The notes under the pieces were generated by a model, which saw nothing but the letters and a program-made list of their open reading frames with translations, did no database searches and had not been told where the DNA came from. Shown here piece by piece: positions 24,852 through 34,410 of a stretch of DNA of 59,423 nucleotides (the stretch's first letter is position 1; the number at the start of each line of letters is the position of its first letter). The position numbers were made by a program, and so were the translations under genes. The DNA is from an uncultured Pedobacter sp. (lineage in GTDB: Bacteria; Bacteroidota; Bacteroidia; Sphingobacteriales; Sphingobacteriaceae): positions 1-59,423 of the forward strand of contig NZ_CAJYOJ010000025.1 in NCBI RefSeq assembly GCF_913776295.1. Reading direction: 5' to 3'.

Positions 24852-25415
24852 ATGAACGATTTAAAATTATATATGATTTTATTGGGCTCAAAAGCCCCAA
24901 AACGAAATGTAGAGCAACATGATTATTTCTTTGGCATAGCCCCTTCACTAAAAGATCTTGTTCCGGAGATTAAAGCATTCTGGCCTGAGGCGGGAACCAG
25001 CCTGCACATTGACGGTTGGCGGGAAGTAAATAAAGTTGATGATTATGAAATAAAAATCGGGTTACGTGATGAGCATACCCTACCTTCTCTACATAAATTA
25101 TTCTTTATTAACCTTGGCGGCTATTTAAGTAATCAGTTATACGAACAGCATCATATTGTATTATCAGTACACGATGAAAGGGCAAAAGCGATACAGGAAG
25201 CGAAGAAAACGGTGTTTTTTAAAACCAATTCCATTAGAGGTGCCAATTCTCATATTGACGAAAAGTATGGCATTGATGTAGATGATATTTATAAGATTGA
25301 AGATATTTTGAGTGATCAATCAAAACAAAAATATCATATTCAAATAAAACCATCCTCAGGCGATTTACCCGAAGATGAAATACAGTTAGGTTATTTTAAG
25401 CTGGATAAACTTTAA
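24852..25415 (+). CDS. DUF1543 domain-containing protein
   Basis: A 187-residue cytoplasmic protein. The N-terminal KLYMILLGSKAPKRNVEQHD and FFGIAPSLKDLVPEIKAFWP segments, then HIDGWREVN, are typical of DUF1543, a small alpha/beta domain of unknown function that is duplicated in some proteins; here a second, degenerate half may cover residues about 95-185. It ends 1 bp before the end of a convergent gene. No function can be assigned. Confidence 0.8.
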   Translation: MNDLKLYMILLGSKAPKRNVEQHDYFFGIAPSLKDLVPEIKAFWPEAGTSLHIDGWREVNKVDDYEIKIGLRDEHTLPSLHKLFFINLGGYLSNQLYEQHHIVLSVHDERAKAIQEAKKTVFFKTNSIRGANSHIDEKYGIDVDDIYKIEDILSDQSKQKYHIQIKPSSGDLPEDEIQLGYFKLDKL

Positions 25416-25416
25416 A

Positions 25417-26208
25417 TTATTTACGGGCAAGTTTTTTTAACCATTTTACCAGATCGACAGCTGCTTTATCGTTTTCAAAGCCCATTTCTTTTGGCAAACG
25501 GCCATTAACATATTCATCGTATAACCAGGGGTCGGCAATGGAAACTACATTACCTTTGCCATATTGAGCATGGGCGATAACTGTTGCGCCGGCATTATTT
25601 TTTAATACTGGTTTGGTAGCGCCTTTGGTTTCAATGGCGCAAACATCTTTCATAAATATTTTTTGCGCGGTTTTAAACACAGGATTATTTTTGATAGAAA
25701 TAGCTCCGTCTTCAAAATGATTGTCATCAATCACATAATTTTGAAGATCATTGGTAAAGTGCATGCCAAATACATTGGCCAGTTTATTGAAGTGCAGCAA
25801 TTCTACATTAGCGCTATCGTTAGCAAACATTACCAATACGCCACCCTGCTTTACCCAATCAGAAATTGCAGCAACATGGCTAGCCTCGATGTAATTCGGC
25901 TTCGGGTTTTCTTTCAAACGATCTGGATCTACAATTAAATAGACATCACTTTCCTTTAAATTGGCCAATGTTGGGGCTGTTTCAAGAGAATCCAATTTAA
26001 ATCCTTCTTTTTTAAATACACTACCTAAAATTGAAAAACCGCTCATTGCGCGCTCACCCCACAGATAATGAAAACGAACGTCTTTACCCTGTTTATCTTT
26101 ATGGGTTTCGCGATTGAAGAAATAATCTAAAGTAACTGTTTGCGCACTTGCCACAATAGCAGAACAGATTAAAACAGAGAGCGCGCAAGCCCTAAAAAGC
26201 ATCTTCAT
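25417..26208 (-). CDS. secreted DUF4350-like (GATase1-like) protein
   Basis: About 263 residues with a Sec signal peptide (MKMLFRACALSVLICSAIVASAQ). The mature part (FNRETHKDKQGKDVRFHYLW, YLIVDPDRLKENPKPNYI, GGVLVMFANDSANVELLHFN, GKGNVVSIADPWLYDEY) resembles the DUF4350/ThuA-like alpha/beta domain that, in Bacteroidota, is often attached to GH88/GH105 unsaturated-glucuronyl hydrolases. Here it stands alone, without a glycosidase. It may be a periplasmic sugar-binding or accessory protein. I took the second ATG (26208) as start; 26214 is also possible. Confidence 0.7.
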   Translation of the reverse strand: MKMLFRACALSVLICSAIVASAQTVTLDYFFNRETHKDKQGKDVRFHYLWGERAMSGFSILGSVFKKEGFKLDSLETAPTLANLKESDVYLIVDPDRLKENPKPNYIEASHVAAISDWVKQGGVLVMFANDSANVELLHFNKLANVFGMHFTNDLQNYVIDDNHFEDGAISIKNNPVFKTAQKIFMKDVCAIETKGATKPVLKNNAGATVIAHAQYGKGNVVSIADPWLYDEYVNGRLPKEMGFENDKAAVDLVKWLKKLARK

Positions 26209-26464
26209 AAACATATCGGATTAATTATAATCACCCAAAAATATAAAATTTAGCGATAATGAAACGTTATATGTGGCTTTTAAAGATATCTTGATGATAA
26301 AACGTTGAACGATGTGTGCAGGACTGGATTTTTTGAAAACGTTGCGATAGCTATCACAATTCAAGGCTGTTGAAACTCATCAAGCAAAAGATTAAAGCCT
26401 GGCAGATGGTAAATCTGACAGCACTGAGACTAATTAACTGAAAATTACTCACTGAAAACTGTAG

Positions 26465-27094
26465 CTAACTGTTAACACCCATGGCATACAGGATAATATT
26501 TACCCCGAATTTTGTATTGTCTTCGGCTAAAAAGCGTTTGTTCCTGAAATCGTAATCCCATTCGCAACCATAATCTTTATTGCTGTACAATACCCCTATC
26601 CTGTTGTTAACGGTAATGGCTTTCAGATAATCGTGCACCAGATCATCGCCCCAGCCGTTCAGTTCGAAAGAAGTGGTAGGTGGCCCCTTCTCAAACTTAA
26701 AAAATGCGCTGTAAATCCCGTGGTTATTGGGAATTTTCTTTAACGCCTGAGGGCCAAAAAGGTTACTCATCTGGGTTTCGAAAGATCGGGCAAACAAACC
26801 GTCAATATCGTGATTGCAATCATCAACAAAAACGAAACCCCCATTATGTACATAGGTTTTAAAATTCACAGCTTCCTGCTGCGTAAACTGAACCAGTTTA
26901 TGTCCGCTTAAATAACAAAAAGGATATTTAAATAAATCGCGGCTGCTTAATTCTACAATTTTCTCTTCTTCATCTAACGGAATGGTAGTATATTCCAACA
27001 AAGAATTTAACAGATTAGAGGGCATGCGCTGGTCGGTATCCCAGTCGCCTGAATTATATTTTATCCTCGCAAATGTGAATTTAGCTCGTTGCAC
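26465..27094 (-). CDS. DUF4159 domain-containing protein
   Basis: A 209-residue DUF4159 protein. The family-typical FTFARIKYNSGDWDTDQRMPSNLLNSL start, GGFVFVDDCNHDIDG and the C-terminal NIILYAMGVNS are present. No signal peptide or membrane segment is seen. DUF4159 genes usually accompany MoxR-DUF58-BatA operons; here the gene is divergent from that operon, with about 110-150 bp between starts, so the two probably share a control region. Molecular function is unknown; the fold is thought to be glutamine-amidotransferase-like. Confidence 0.85.
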   Translation of the reverse strand: MQRAKFTFARIKYNSGDWDTDQRMPSNLLNSLLEYTTIPLDEEEKIVELSSRDLFKYPFCYLSGHKLVQFTQQEAVNFKTYVHNGGFVFVDDCNHDIDGLFARSFETQMSNLFGPQALKKIPNNHGIYSAFFKFEKGPPTTSFELNGWGDDLVHDYLKAITVNNRIGVLYSNKDYGCEWDYDFRNKRFLAEDNTKFGVNIILYAMGVNS

Positions 27095-27205
27095 AGTCTA
27101 AAATTACCTTCATTTTTTATTATTCGTACTTTTTAACCAAATTATCTTGTAAATTTTTTGATATTCTTCTTTTATGACTAAAACTATCTGTCAATATGCG
27201 CTATA

Positions 27206-28246
27206 TTGAAGCTCCATATCATTATACGTAAAAAGTCAACCATTTTGGAGCGTTCAGAAAACAACCTAAAAATATTGATCGGTAAGATCTCCCTGTTAAA
27301 AAGCGAAATACAGAAGGTAATTGTTGGTCAGGATGTAATTATCGAAGAAATGCTGATTGCATTGATGGCTGGTGGGCACTGCCTGTTGGAAGGAGTACCT
27401 GGTTTAGCCAAAACATTAATGGTAAGAACCCTATCTGAGGCATTAGATCTTTCTTTCAGAAGAATCCAGTTTACGCCCGATTTAATGCCTACCGATATTG
27501 TAGGTACTGAAATACTGGAAGAAGATCATGTGACCGGAAAACGCTTCTTTAAATTTAATAAAGGACCATTATTTGCCAATATTATTCTGGCTGATGAGGT
27601 GAACAGGACTCCCCCAAAAACACAATCGGCTTTGTTAGAGGCCATGCAGGAATTTGAAATAACCTATGGCGGGCAAACTTATCCTTTAGACCGTCCGTTT
27701 TTTATCCTCGCTACCCAAAACCCTATTGAACAGGCCGGAACCTACCCGCTGCCCGAGGCGCAGCTGGATCGTTTTCTGTTATACATCAAAATCGGGTACC
27801 CTACTGCTGCTGAAGAAACCCAGATTTTAAGCAGTACTACGGGCAGTAAAAAAGTTATCATCAACCCGATTATCGGTGCCGGGGAAATTCAGGAACTCCA
27901 GGCCATCACCCGCGAGGTAAGCATCAGCGACGACCTCATTACCTATGTAAGCGAAATGATCCGTGCCAGCCGGCCTGATACCACCACGGTAAATTTTGTA
28001 AAAGAATGGGTACGCTGGGGTGCAGGTCCGCGGGCCGGGCAGGCCCTGATTTTAACAGCGAAAGCAAGAGCTTTATTTAAAGGCAGATACGCGGTAATTA
28101 CCGAAGATTTACAAGCTATGGCCTATCCGGTATTGCGGCACCGGATATTAATGAACTTTAAGGCAGAGGCCGAAAATATATCATCAGATCAGGTTACCAA
28201 CGAACTGATCAAAGGCATTTCGAAACCAAAAGTCAATATTGAATGA
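27206..28246 (+). CDS. MoxR-type AAA+ ATPase
   Basis: A 333-346-residue MoxR ATPase, a chaperone-like AAA+ enzyme thought to mature partner proteins with von Willebrand A domains. Walker A is LLEGVPGLAKT, Walker B ILADEVNRTPPKTQSALLEAM, sensor 1 ILATQNPIEQAGTYPLPEAQLDRF and the C-terminal lid KEWVRWGAGPRAGQALI. There is no ATG before the conserved region; candidate starts are TTG 27206 and TTG 27245, the latter giving a more typical N-terminus. Its stop overlaps the next ATG by 4 bp. First gene of a five-gene operon. Confidence 0.9.
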   Translation: MKLHIIIRKKSTILERSENNLKILIGKISLLKSEIQKVIVGQDVIIEEMLIALMAGGHCLLEGVPGLAKTLMVRTLSEALDLSFRRIQFTPDLMPTDIVGTEILEEDHVTGKRFFKFNKGPLFANIILADEVNRTPPKTQSALLEAMQEFEITYGGQTYPLDRPFFILATQNPIEQAGTYPLPEAQLDRFLLYIKIGYPTAAEETQILSSTTGSKKVIINPIIGAGEIQELQAITREVSISDDLITYVSEMIRASRPDTTTVNFVKEWVRWGAGPRAGQALILTAKARALFKGRYAVITEDLQAMAYPVLRHRILMNFKAEAENISSDQVTNELIKGISKPKVNIE

Positions 28247-29130
28247 GTAAGCTGCTCGATCCGAAAATATTAATGGCCATTAAAGACCTCTCCTTATCGG
28301 CTAAAATGACGATTGATGGGTTTATGAATGGTATTAATAAAAGTACCCTAAAAGGTGCGGGGTTAGAGTTTAGTCAATACAGAAGTTACCAACCCGGCGA
28401 CGATCTGCGCTCACTCGATTGGAAAATGTTTGCCCGTTCAGATCGCTATTATATTCGTGAATCGGAAGTGGAAACCAATATTTCCGTGCGTATTCTGATA
28501 GATGCCAGTGCATCGATGAACCATAGCGACGGCGATTTCAAAAAAATAGATTATGCCCGCTATCTCGGTGCGTCATTAGCTTACCTGGCCAATTTACAGG
28601 GGGATGCGATTGGACTGTATGTACTCAAGAATAGTGGCATCTTTTCTATGACAGCCAGGCAGGATTATCAGCATTTGGCCAGGTTATTTTATCAATTGGA
28701 ACAGATCGTTCCTGATGGAACTTTTACCCAACCTGTACATTATAAAGAATTATTTGCCGGTACCCAAAAACGCGAATTGCTCATTTTCCTGACTGACCTT
28801 TATCAAAAAGACGATGAGATTTTCAAATTACTGGACACGCTAAATTCGTTAAGGCATGAGATTGTGGTTTTTCATGTGTTATCGAGAAATGAATTTGATC
28901 TCGATTTTAAAGGTTACAACACCTTTGAAGACTTAGAAACGGGCGAAACGATCCAGATTGACCAGAAAAAAGCAAGGGCCGATTATAAAAATAAATTCGC
29001 TGCTTATTTAAAGAAAACGAGGGTTAATATGCTCGACAGAGGGATTTCTTACCGGACCATTTGTAGCGATGAACCTTTAGATGAGGCTTTAAGAGATTTT
29101 TTAAAACAAAGAAGTAAACTTAGAATTTAA
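28243..29130 (+). CDS. DUF58 domain-containing protein
   Basis: A 295-residue soluble protein with the DUF58 signature YRSYQPGDDLRSLDWKMFARSDRYYIRE near residues 46-75 and a von Willebrand A-like fold with a MIDAS-like DASASMNHS. DUF58 proteins are the usual partners of MoxR ATPases. It overlaps moxR by ATGA and is 3 bp ahead of the BatA-like gene. Function as a MoxR client or adaptor is inferred from family and context. Confidence 0.9.
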   Translation: MSKLLDPKILMAIKDLSLSAKMTIDGFMNGINKSTLKGAGLEFSQYRSYQPGDDLRSLDWKMFARSDRYYIRESEVETNISVRILIDASASMNHSDGDFKKIDYARYLGASLAYLANLQGDAIGLYVLKNSGIFSMTARQDYQHLARLFYQLEQIVPDGTFTQPVHYKELFAGTQKRELLIFLTDLYQKDDEIFKLLDTLNSLRHEIVVFHVLSRNEFDLDFKGYNTFEDLETGETIQIDQKKARADYKNKFAAYLKKTRVNMLDRGISYRTICSDEPLDEALRDFLKQRSKLRI

Positions 29131-29133
29131 CCC

Positions 29134-30510
29134 GTGCATTTTTTATATCCCATAGGTTTATTGGCACTGGCCGGATTAATTGTTCCGTTCATTATTCACC
29201 TGTGGAATGTTAAACAGGGCAAAACCATTAAAATTGGCAGCATTGCACTGCTTGGTGAAAGTTCGAGAGCAAGCGCTAGAAGCTTTAAAATTAACGACTG
29301 GTTATTGTTGCTACTTCGCTGTTTGCTTTTGGCACTATTGGCATTTCTTATGGCAAAGCCATATTTAAAAAAAATAGCCATGGCCGAAAAGAGAACCGGC
29401 TGGGTTTTGCTCGATAGGGCTACTTTTAAACAGGTTTTCGAGTCAAATAAAAAAACGATCGATTCACTGCTAAAAAAGGGATACGAAATCCATGATTTTA
29501 ATGTGGGCTTTAAGACTTTAACTTTAAAAGATACGGCTGATGATCAAACAAAACCAGCAACTAACCTCAGCTTTACTGCCTTACTCCATGCAGCTGATCA
29601 GTTCGTTCCGGCAAGGGCGAATGTTTATTTATTTGCCAATCGGCGCTTAACCTATTTTGGCAACGAACTACCGGTCCTTAATTACAAATTGAATTGGGTC
29701 CCTTTAAATCAAACCGATAGCTTAAGCAGCTGGATTACCGGATATGCAGAAGAAAAATATGAAGCGAAATCAAGCCCATCCAGTACTACTTACCGAAATT
29801 TAAATTCAGGAGATTTAAAACCGATAAATGTTGCCTTACATCAGGCTCCGGGAACTGCAGATGGCAAATATCTTATTGCTGCCTTAAAAGCAATCGGTAG
29901 TTTCACCAACCGGAAAATCATGATCAATTCACCCGCTGCAAAAGCTGATATTGGTTTTTGGCTATCAGGTGATGCAGCGACCGCCAAATTCAAATCTTCT
30001 ATCACCACAAATGGAATCCTGTTGCAATATAAAAACGGGAAAGTAATTGACGAGCCTTCATTTATCAACCTGGACGGTCGCCATGTTAAATTGAGTAAAA
30101 GAATTGCCTCAGCCAATAACACCAAAAAAATATGGAGCGATGGTTTCGGGAATGCCATATTGACCAAAGAAAAAGCTGATGGGTTACGTATTTTCCACTT
30201 TTACAGCCGCTTCAATCCGGCATGGAATGAGCTGGTTTGGGATGGTTTATTTGTGAAAGCATTAATGCCAATGGTAATCAGCCCTGAAAATACGGCAGAT
30301 TTTGGCTTTGAAAACAGCCCTGCCGATCAGCGACGTGTATCTGCCAGACAAAATAATGTGTTTCAGACCGACAAAACCAATCCCATAACAAAAATCGTCC
30401 AAAATGTACCAATTCAACCTTTATTTTGGGCAGCTGCCTTATTGATTTTTGTAACTGAACGGATTTTATCATTCAGAAAAAAACCAGATGATGTTAAAAA
30501 CGGAAGGTAA
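29134..30510 (+). CDS. BatA-domain membrane protein
   Basis: A 458-residue protein starting at a GTG. The N-terminus (FLYPIGLLALAGLIVPFIIHLW, then SFKINDWLLLLLRCLLLALLAFLMAKPYL) is the BatA 'aerotolerance regulator' pair of membrane segments. A periplasmic-like domain of about 340 residues follows and a final hydrophobic stretch lies near residues 430-450 (PLFWAAALLIFVTERIL). No vWA MIDAS is seen, so it resembles the truncated BatA proteins common in Bacteroidota. It overlaps the next gene by 23 bp. Confidence 0.85.
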   Translation: MHFLYPIGLLALAGLIVPFIIHLWNVKQGKTIKIGSIALLGESSRASARSFKINDWLLLLLRCLLLALLAFLMAKPYLKKIAMAEKRTGWVLLDRATFKQVFESNKKTIDSLLKKGYEIHDFNVGFKTLTLKDTADDQTKPATNLSFTALLHAADQFVPARANVYLFANRRLTYFGNELPVLNYKLNWVPLNQTDSLSSWITGYAEEKYEAKSSPSSTTYRNLNSGDLKPINVALHQAPGTADGKYLIAALKAIGSFTNRKIMINSPAAKADIGFWLSGDAATAKFKSSITTNGILLQYKNGKVIDEPSFINLDGRHVKLSKRIASANNTKKIWSDGFGNAILTKEKADGLRIFHFYSRFNPAWNELVWDGLFVKALMPMVISPENTADFGFENSPADQRRVSARQNNVFQTDKTNPITKIVQNVPIQPLFWAAALLIFVTERILSFRKKPDDVKNGR

Positions 30511-32623
30511 AAATTGGATCCGTAACTTAAGGATAAAATGGATTAGCTTTTATCTGATTGGCATGGCTTCCATTGCCCTGGCCATCGCTTTGGTTTTATC
30601 CTTTATTGGCATTTACCTGCTACATTTTTCTCCATGGCTTTTTGCAGTGGTTTTTCCTGTAGTGCTGGGCATCCTTTTATACATAAAACCCATTTGGAAA
30701 ATCAACGAGAACGATATTTCGCGTTTTATAAATAACCGATATCCAGAGCTGGAAGAAAGTGCCCATCTGCTACTGCAAAATCAGGCTGATTTATCCCTGC
30801 TACAACAATTACAGCGCAACAAGATCGAAAACATCATTACTACACTGGCGCAGCCAAAAGAGCCTGTCAAAAAATTATATTCAGGCTTAGTAATCCTGTT
30901 AGCAGGCCTACTGCTCAGTTTTGGTGTTACTCAGATACCCTTGCGCAAAAGTGTTTTTTTAAAAGACCGCGAAAAGGCAGATCAAACGCAACCGATCAAA
31001 GAAAACATCCCGGCAGAGATTTCCGCTTTCAATGTGACCATCATTCCGCCAGCCTACACTCAAAAAGCCGGGCGTAAGCAAAAACAGTTTACCATTACTG
31101 CAGAAACAGGTGCCCGAATAAACTGGAACATAGAAACGAATATCGGTATTAGAAAATTGAAACTTATTTTTAACAATAGTGAAACTGTGCCTTTAAAAGC
31201 TTTAAACGCTGCACACACACAATGGACTTTCGGCAAAACCGTCCAAAAATCTGGTTTTTACCAGCTGGATCTTGATGGTAGAAAATCAGATCTCTACCAG
31301 ATGGAAGTCATTCCAGACCTGCCGGTAAATATTAAAATTACCCAGCCAAAACAGCACACGACTATTGACATCGGCCAGCCACAAAAGATTAACCTGAAGG
31401 TGTTGCTAACGGATGATTATGGCATTAACGATGCTTTTATATCAGCTACAATGGCCAGCGGCAAAGGTGAGGGCGTGAGCTTTACTGAGAAAAAACTATC
31501 ATTTGATAAAAATTTTGGCAACAGGAAGAGCATTTCCCTGGAGAAATTGATTGATTTAAAAAGCCTGGGCATGAAACCCGGCGATGAACTTTATTTTTTC
31601 ATCAAAGCGATGGACAACCATGGCCAATCAAGCCGTTCGGATGTGTATTTCGTTTCCATTGCAGATACTGCTGAATTAATGAGTTTAGCCGGAATGACCA
31701 ATGGTGTTAATCTGGTTCCGGAATATTTCAGAAGTGAAAGGCAGATCATTATCGATACCGAAAAATTATTAAAAGAACAATCATCCATACCCGTACAAAC
31801 CTTTAAAAACAGAAGTAACGACATTGGTATTGACCAGAAGCTATTGCGCTTACGTTACGGACAGTTTTTGAGCGAAGAGAACGAAACTGAAATTGGTGGC
31901 GATCATGATGACCACGACGAACATGCGGCCCATAAGGTTGAGGATGAAAAGTTTGGTGATGTGACCAACATTATGGACAAATACGCTCATAAACATGATA
32001 TTGCGGAAGACGCTACCTTTTTCGAGCCTGAAATAAAAGCACAGTTAAAAGCGGTTTTAACCGAAATGTGGAATGCTGAACTACGTTTGCGAACTTATAA
32101 ACCACAGGAAGCTTTGCCTTATGAATATAAAGCACTCCGGTTACTGAAAGATCTGCAACAGAAATCGCGTGCCTATGTAGCTAAAACGACGGTGAAAACG
32201 GCAGCCCTAAAACCTGAAAAACGTTTAAGTGGTGAGCTGGATAAAATTACCCAGCCGGTACAAAAAATGTCTTTTGAGCAAAAAGAAAAGAGAATAGCCA
32301 CACTTAAAATAGCATTAGCACGATTAGAAAACAGGAAGACAGGCAAAAAATTTACAGCGCAAGATCAGTTCATACTCAACCAAACGGAAAAATACATGAT
32401 TGGTGCCGCTGCCGATCATCCCGCTACTTATCTGAATGCACTTAGCAGTTTAAGGAAATTGAGCACAAACAAAAATCCGATAATCAGCGATATAGATCAG
32501 GTTCAACAAGCCATACAAAAAATGATCAGTACCGAAATCCCAAAACCGCTGATGCAGCATGCTGCCCCGGCCTCGGCTTTGTATCAAAACTATTTTAAAA
32601 ACCTAAATAAAACCGACAGATAG
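30488..32623 (+). CDS. DUF4175-family membrane protein
   Basis: A 711-residue protein with two N-terminal membrane segments (about 20-58), a third near 132-150, then a long extracytoplasmic region. It carries a His/Asp-rich stretch at about residues 472-482 (DHDDHDEHAAH), which could bind divalent metal, and a Lys/Glu-rich helical C-terminus. The length and order fit DUF4175 proteins found downstream of BatA genes in Bacteroidota. Function unknown; probably part of a MoxR-associated cell-envelope complex. Confidence 0.8.
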   Translation: MMLKTEGKNWIRNLRIKWISFYLIGMASIALAIALVLSFIGIYLLHFSPWLFAVVFPVVLGILLYIKPIWKINENDISRFINNRYPELEESAHLLLQNQADLSLLQQLQRNKIENIITTLAQPKEPVKKLYSGLVILLAGLLLSFGVTQIPLRKSVFLKDREKADQTQPIKENIPAEISAFNVTIIPPAYTQKAGRKQKQFTITAETGARINWNIETNIGIRKLKLIFNNSETVPLKALNAAHTQWTFGKTVQKSGFYQLDLDGRKSDLYQMEVIPDLPVNIKITQPKQHTTIDIGQPQKINLKVLLTDDYGINDAFISATMASGKGEGVSFTEKKLSFDKNFGNRKSISLEKLIDLKSLGMKPGDELYFFIKAMDNHGQSSRSDVYFVSIADTAELMSLAGMTNGVNLVPEYFRSERQIIIDTEKLLKEQSSIPVQTFKNRSNDIGIDQKLLRLRYGQFLSEENETEIGGDHDDHDEHAAHKVEDEKFGDVTNIMDKYAHKHDIAEDATFFEPEIKAQLKAVLTEMWNAELRLRTYKPQEALPYEYKALRLLKDLQQKSRAYVAKTTVKTAALKPEKRLSGELDKITQPVQKMSFEQKEKRIATLKIALARLENRKTGKKFTAQDQFILNQTEKYMIGAAADHPATYLNALSSLRKLSTNKNPIISDIDQVQQAIQKMISTEIPKPLMQHAAPASALYQNYFKNLNKTDR

Positions 32624-32625
32624 CT

Positions 32626-34410
32626 ATGGAATTTAAATATATCGCTATGTTGGCAGGCTTGATTCTGTTGGCTTTTCTGATTTATAAAGAGCTACGTAGG
32701 CTAAATAAAGCAAGATTGATCTGGCGTATTCTTGCCAGTATTATTGCAGTAAGCTGTTTTGTACTTTTAATGGTACCAATCAGATACGAAACGCATGTGC
32801 CACAAAGTGCAGATGAGGTTATTCTAATCACCGCTGGCACTCATCCGGATTCGATTAGCGGCCTGAAAGGAAAAAAATATGCATTATCTCCCTCGAACAT
32901 AAAAAATACGAAAACAATAAACATTCCTGATCTCTCCTATTTCTTAAAATCAAATCCAAATATCAGGAAACTGAGCATTTACGGCTACGGATTAAATGCA
33001 GCTGAATTGGCACAACTCGAAGGGTATCGGATCACCTTCCACCCCTCGGCTAATCCCACCGGGATAATCGCGGCCAATTGGCCAGGCAAATTAAAAACCT
33101 CCGAATTATGGCAGGTTCAGGGCACTTACCAGAATTCAGGAAGCGAAACCGTTAAACTTTTGCTTAAAGGCCTGGGCAAAACCGTAGATTCAATCGTTAT
33201 TGGAGCAAAATCGAAGAAAACCTTTTCCTTTAAAACGACCCCAAAACAAACGGGAAATGCTGTTTACGAATTCGTTAGTCTGCAGAAAAACGATACACTG
33301 GCAAAAGAACCAGTGCCTGTAGAAGTTGTTGACGAAGCACCGATGAGGCTATTATTACTGGCCTCGTTTCCAGATTTTGAATATAAATTTTTAAAAAACT
33401 GGCTTTCTGAAAACCAATATCCATTGGCTTTCAGAAGCCGGATCAGTAAAAACAAATATGCTTTCGACTTTCTGAATCTTGATAGCGTCAATCTTAACAG
33501 GACCAATACTTCATCGTTAAAAAAATTCGATGTGCTTGTTATTGATGAAGAAGAATTAGCTGCTATCAGTCCAGATGAAAAGTCATCAATAGATCTTGCC
33601 GTTCAAAGCGGAATGGGTTTATTGATCAGGGTGGCTGACCTGAAAGCTTCAACAACACTCAGTGCCAGGTTTAGCAGGTTCGAATCCCCTGCCTTAAAAG
33701 GGAAGACCCTAAATCTGACATTTGCAGCAGATCGTTTCAAATTTAACCCATTGCCGATAGAACAAGCTTTATTTTTAAAGTCTGATCCAAATGATCAGCC
33801 TCTTATGATGGAGCCCAATGGAAAAATAGTGGTCAGTAGCTCCATTAACGGTTATGGTAAAGTGTTGGTTTCTACCCTTTCTGCTACATACCATTGGTTA
33901 CTATCAGGGCAAAAAACTGATTATGCCACCTTTTGGTCTAAGCTTTTAGCCAATGCAGCAAGAAAAAGGAATGATATGCTCACCGTAAATGTTATTCCGC
34001 AATTCCCCGTGATCAATCAAAAATTGCGGATTGTTACAGATTTGGATGTATCAGATCGAATACCAACATTAAAAATGGATAGTATTTTACTTAGTCCACG
34101 GCAAAATATGGTACTTCCTTTTCAATGGGATGCTTTTTACTGGCCGCAAAAGCCAGGTTGGACGAATTTGCAAGTGAATCAAATCATCGAACCAATATAC
34201 ATTTATAAAAAAACCGATTGGCAAGCACTCAAAAACCAGCAAAAGCTGGATGAAACAAATCAGTTTGTAAAAAACCGCAGTACGACAGAAACTAAAAGCG
34301 AAGTAACCAACGACGTTTTAGAAGAAGAGGTTTCGAAGTGGTGGTTTTTTATCGGATTTTTATTGGCTGCGAGCTTTTTATGGTATGAGGGAAGGATTTT
34401 GGCTGGTTAA
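32626..34410 (+). CDS. large membrane protein of the MoxR/BatA operon, unknown function
   Basis: A 594-residue protein starting 2 bp after the DUF4175 gene. Two N-terminal membrane segments (about 5-20 and 32-50) and a C-terminal one (WWFFIGFLLAASFLWYEGRIL) flank about 520 residues that should face the periplasm. The architecture resembles BatA/DUF58-associated proteins and has a GATase1-like stretch (VLVIDEEELAAISPDEKS). I recognise no catalytic motif. Last gene of the operon; the next 540 bp are repeats. Confidence 0.8.
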   Translation: MEFKYIAMLAGLILLAFLIYKELRRLNKARLIWRILASIIAVSCFVLLMVPIRYETHVPQSADEVILITAGTHPDSISGLKGKKYALSPSNIKNTKTINIPDLSYFLKSNPNIRKLSIYGYGLNAAELAQLEGYRITFHPSANPTGIIAANWPGKLKTSELWQVQGTYQNSGSETVKLLLKGLGKTVDSIVIGAKSKKTFSFKTTPKQTGNAVYEFVSLQKNDTLAKEPVPVEVVDEAPMRLLLLASFPDFEYKFLKNWLSENQYPLAFRSRISKNKYAFDFLNLDSVNLNRTNTSSLKKFDVLVIDEEELAAISPDEKSSIDLAVQSGMGLLIRVADLKASTTLSARFSRFESPALKGKTLNLTFAADRFKFNPLPIEQALFLKSDPNDQPLMMEPNGKIVVSSSINGYGKVLVSTLSATYHWLLSGQKTDYATFWSKLLANAARKRNDMLTVNVIPQFPVINQKLRIVTDLDVSDRIPTLKMDSILLSPRQNMVLPFQWDAFYWPQKPGWTNLQVNQIIEPIYIYKKTDWQALKNQQKLDETNQFVKNRSTTETKSEVTNDVLEEEVSKWWFFIGFLLAASFLWYEGRILAG

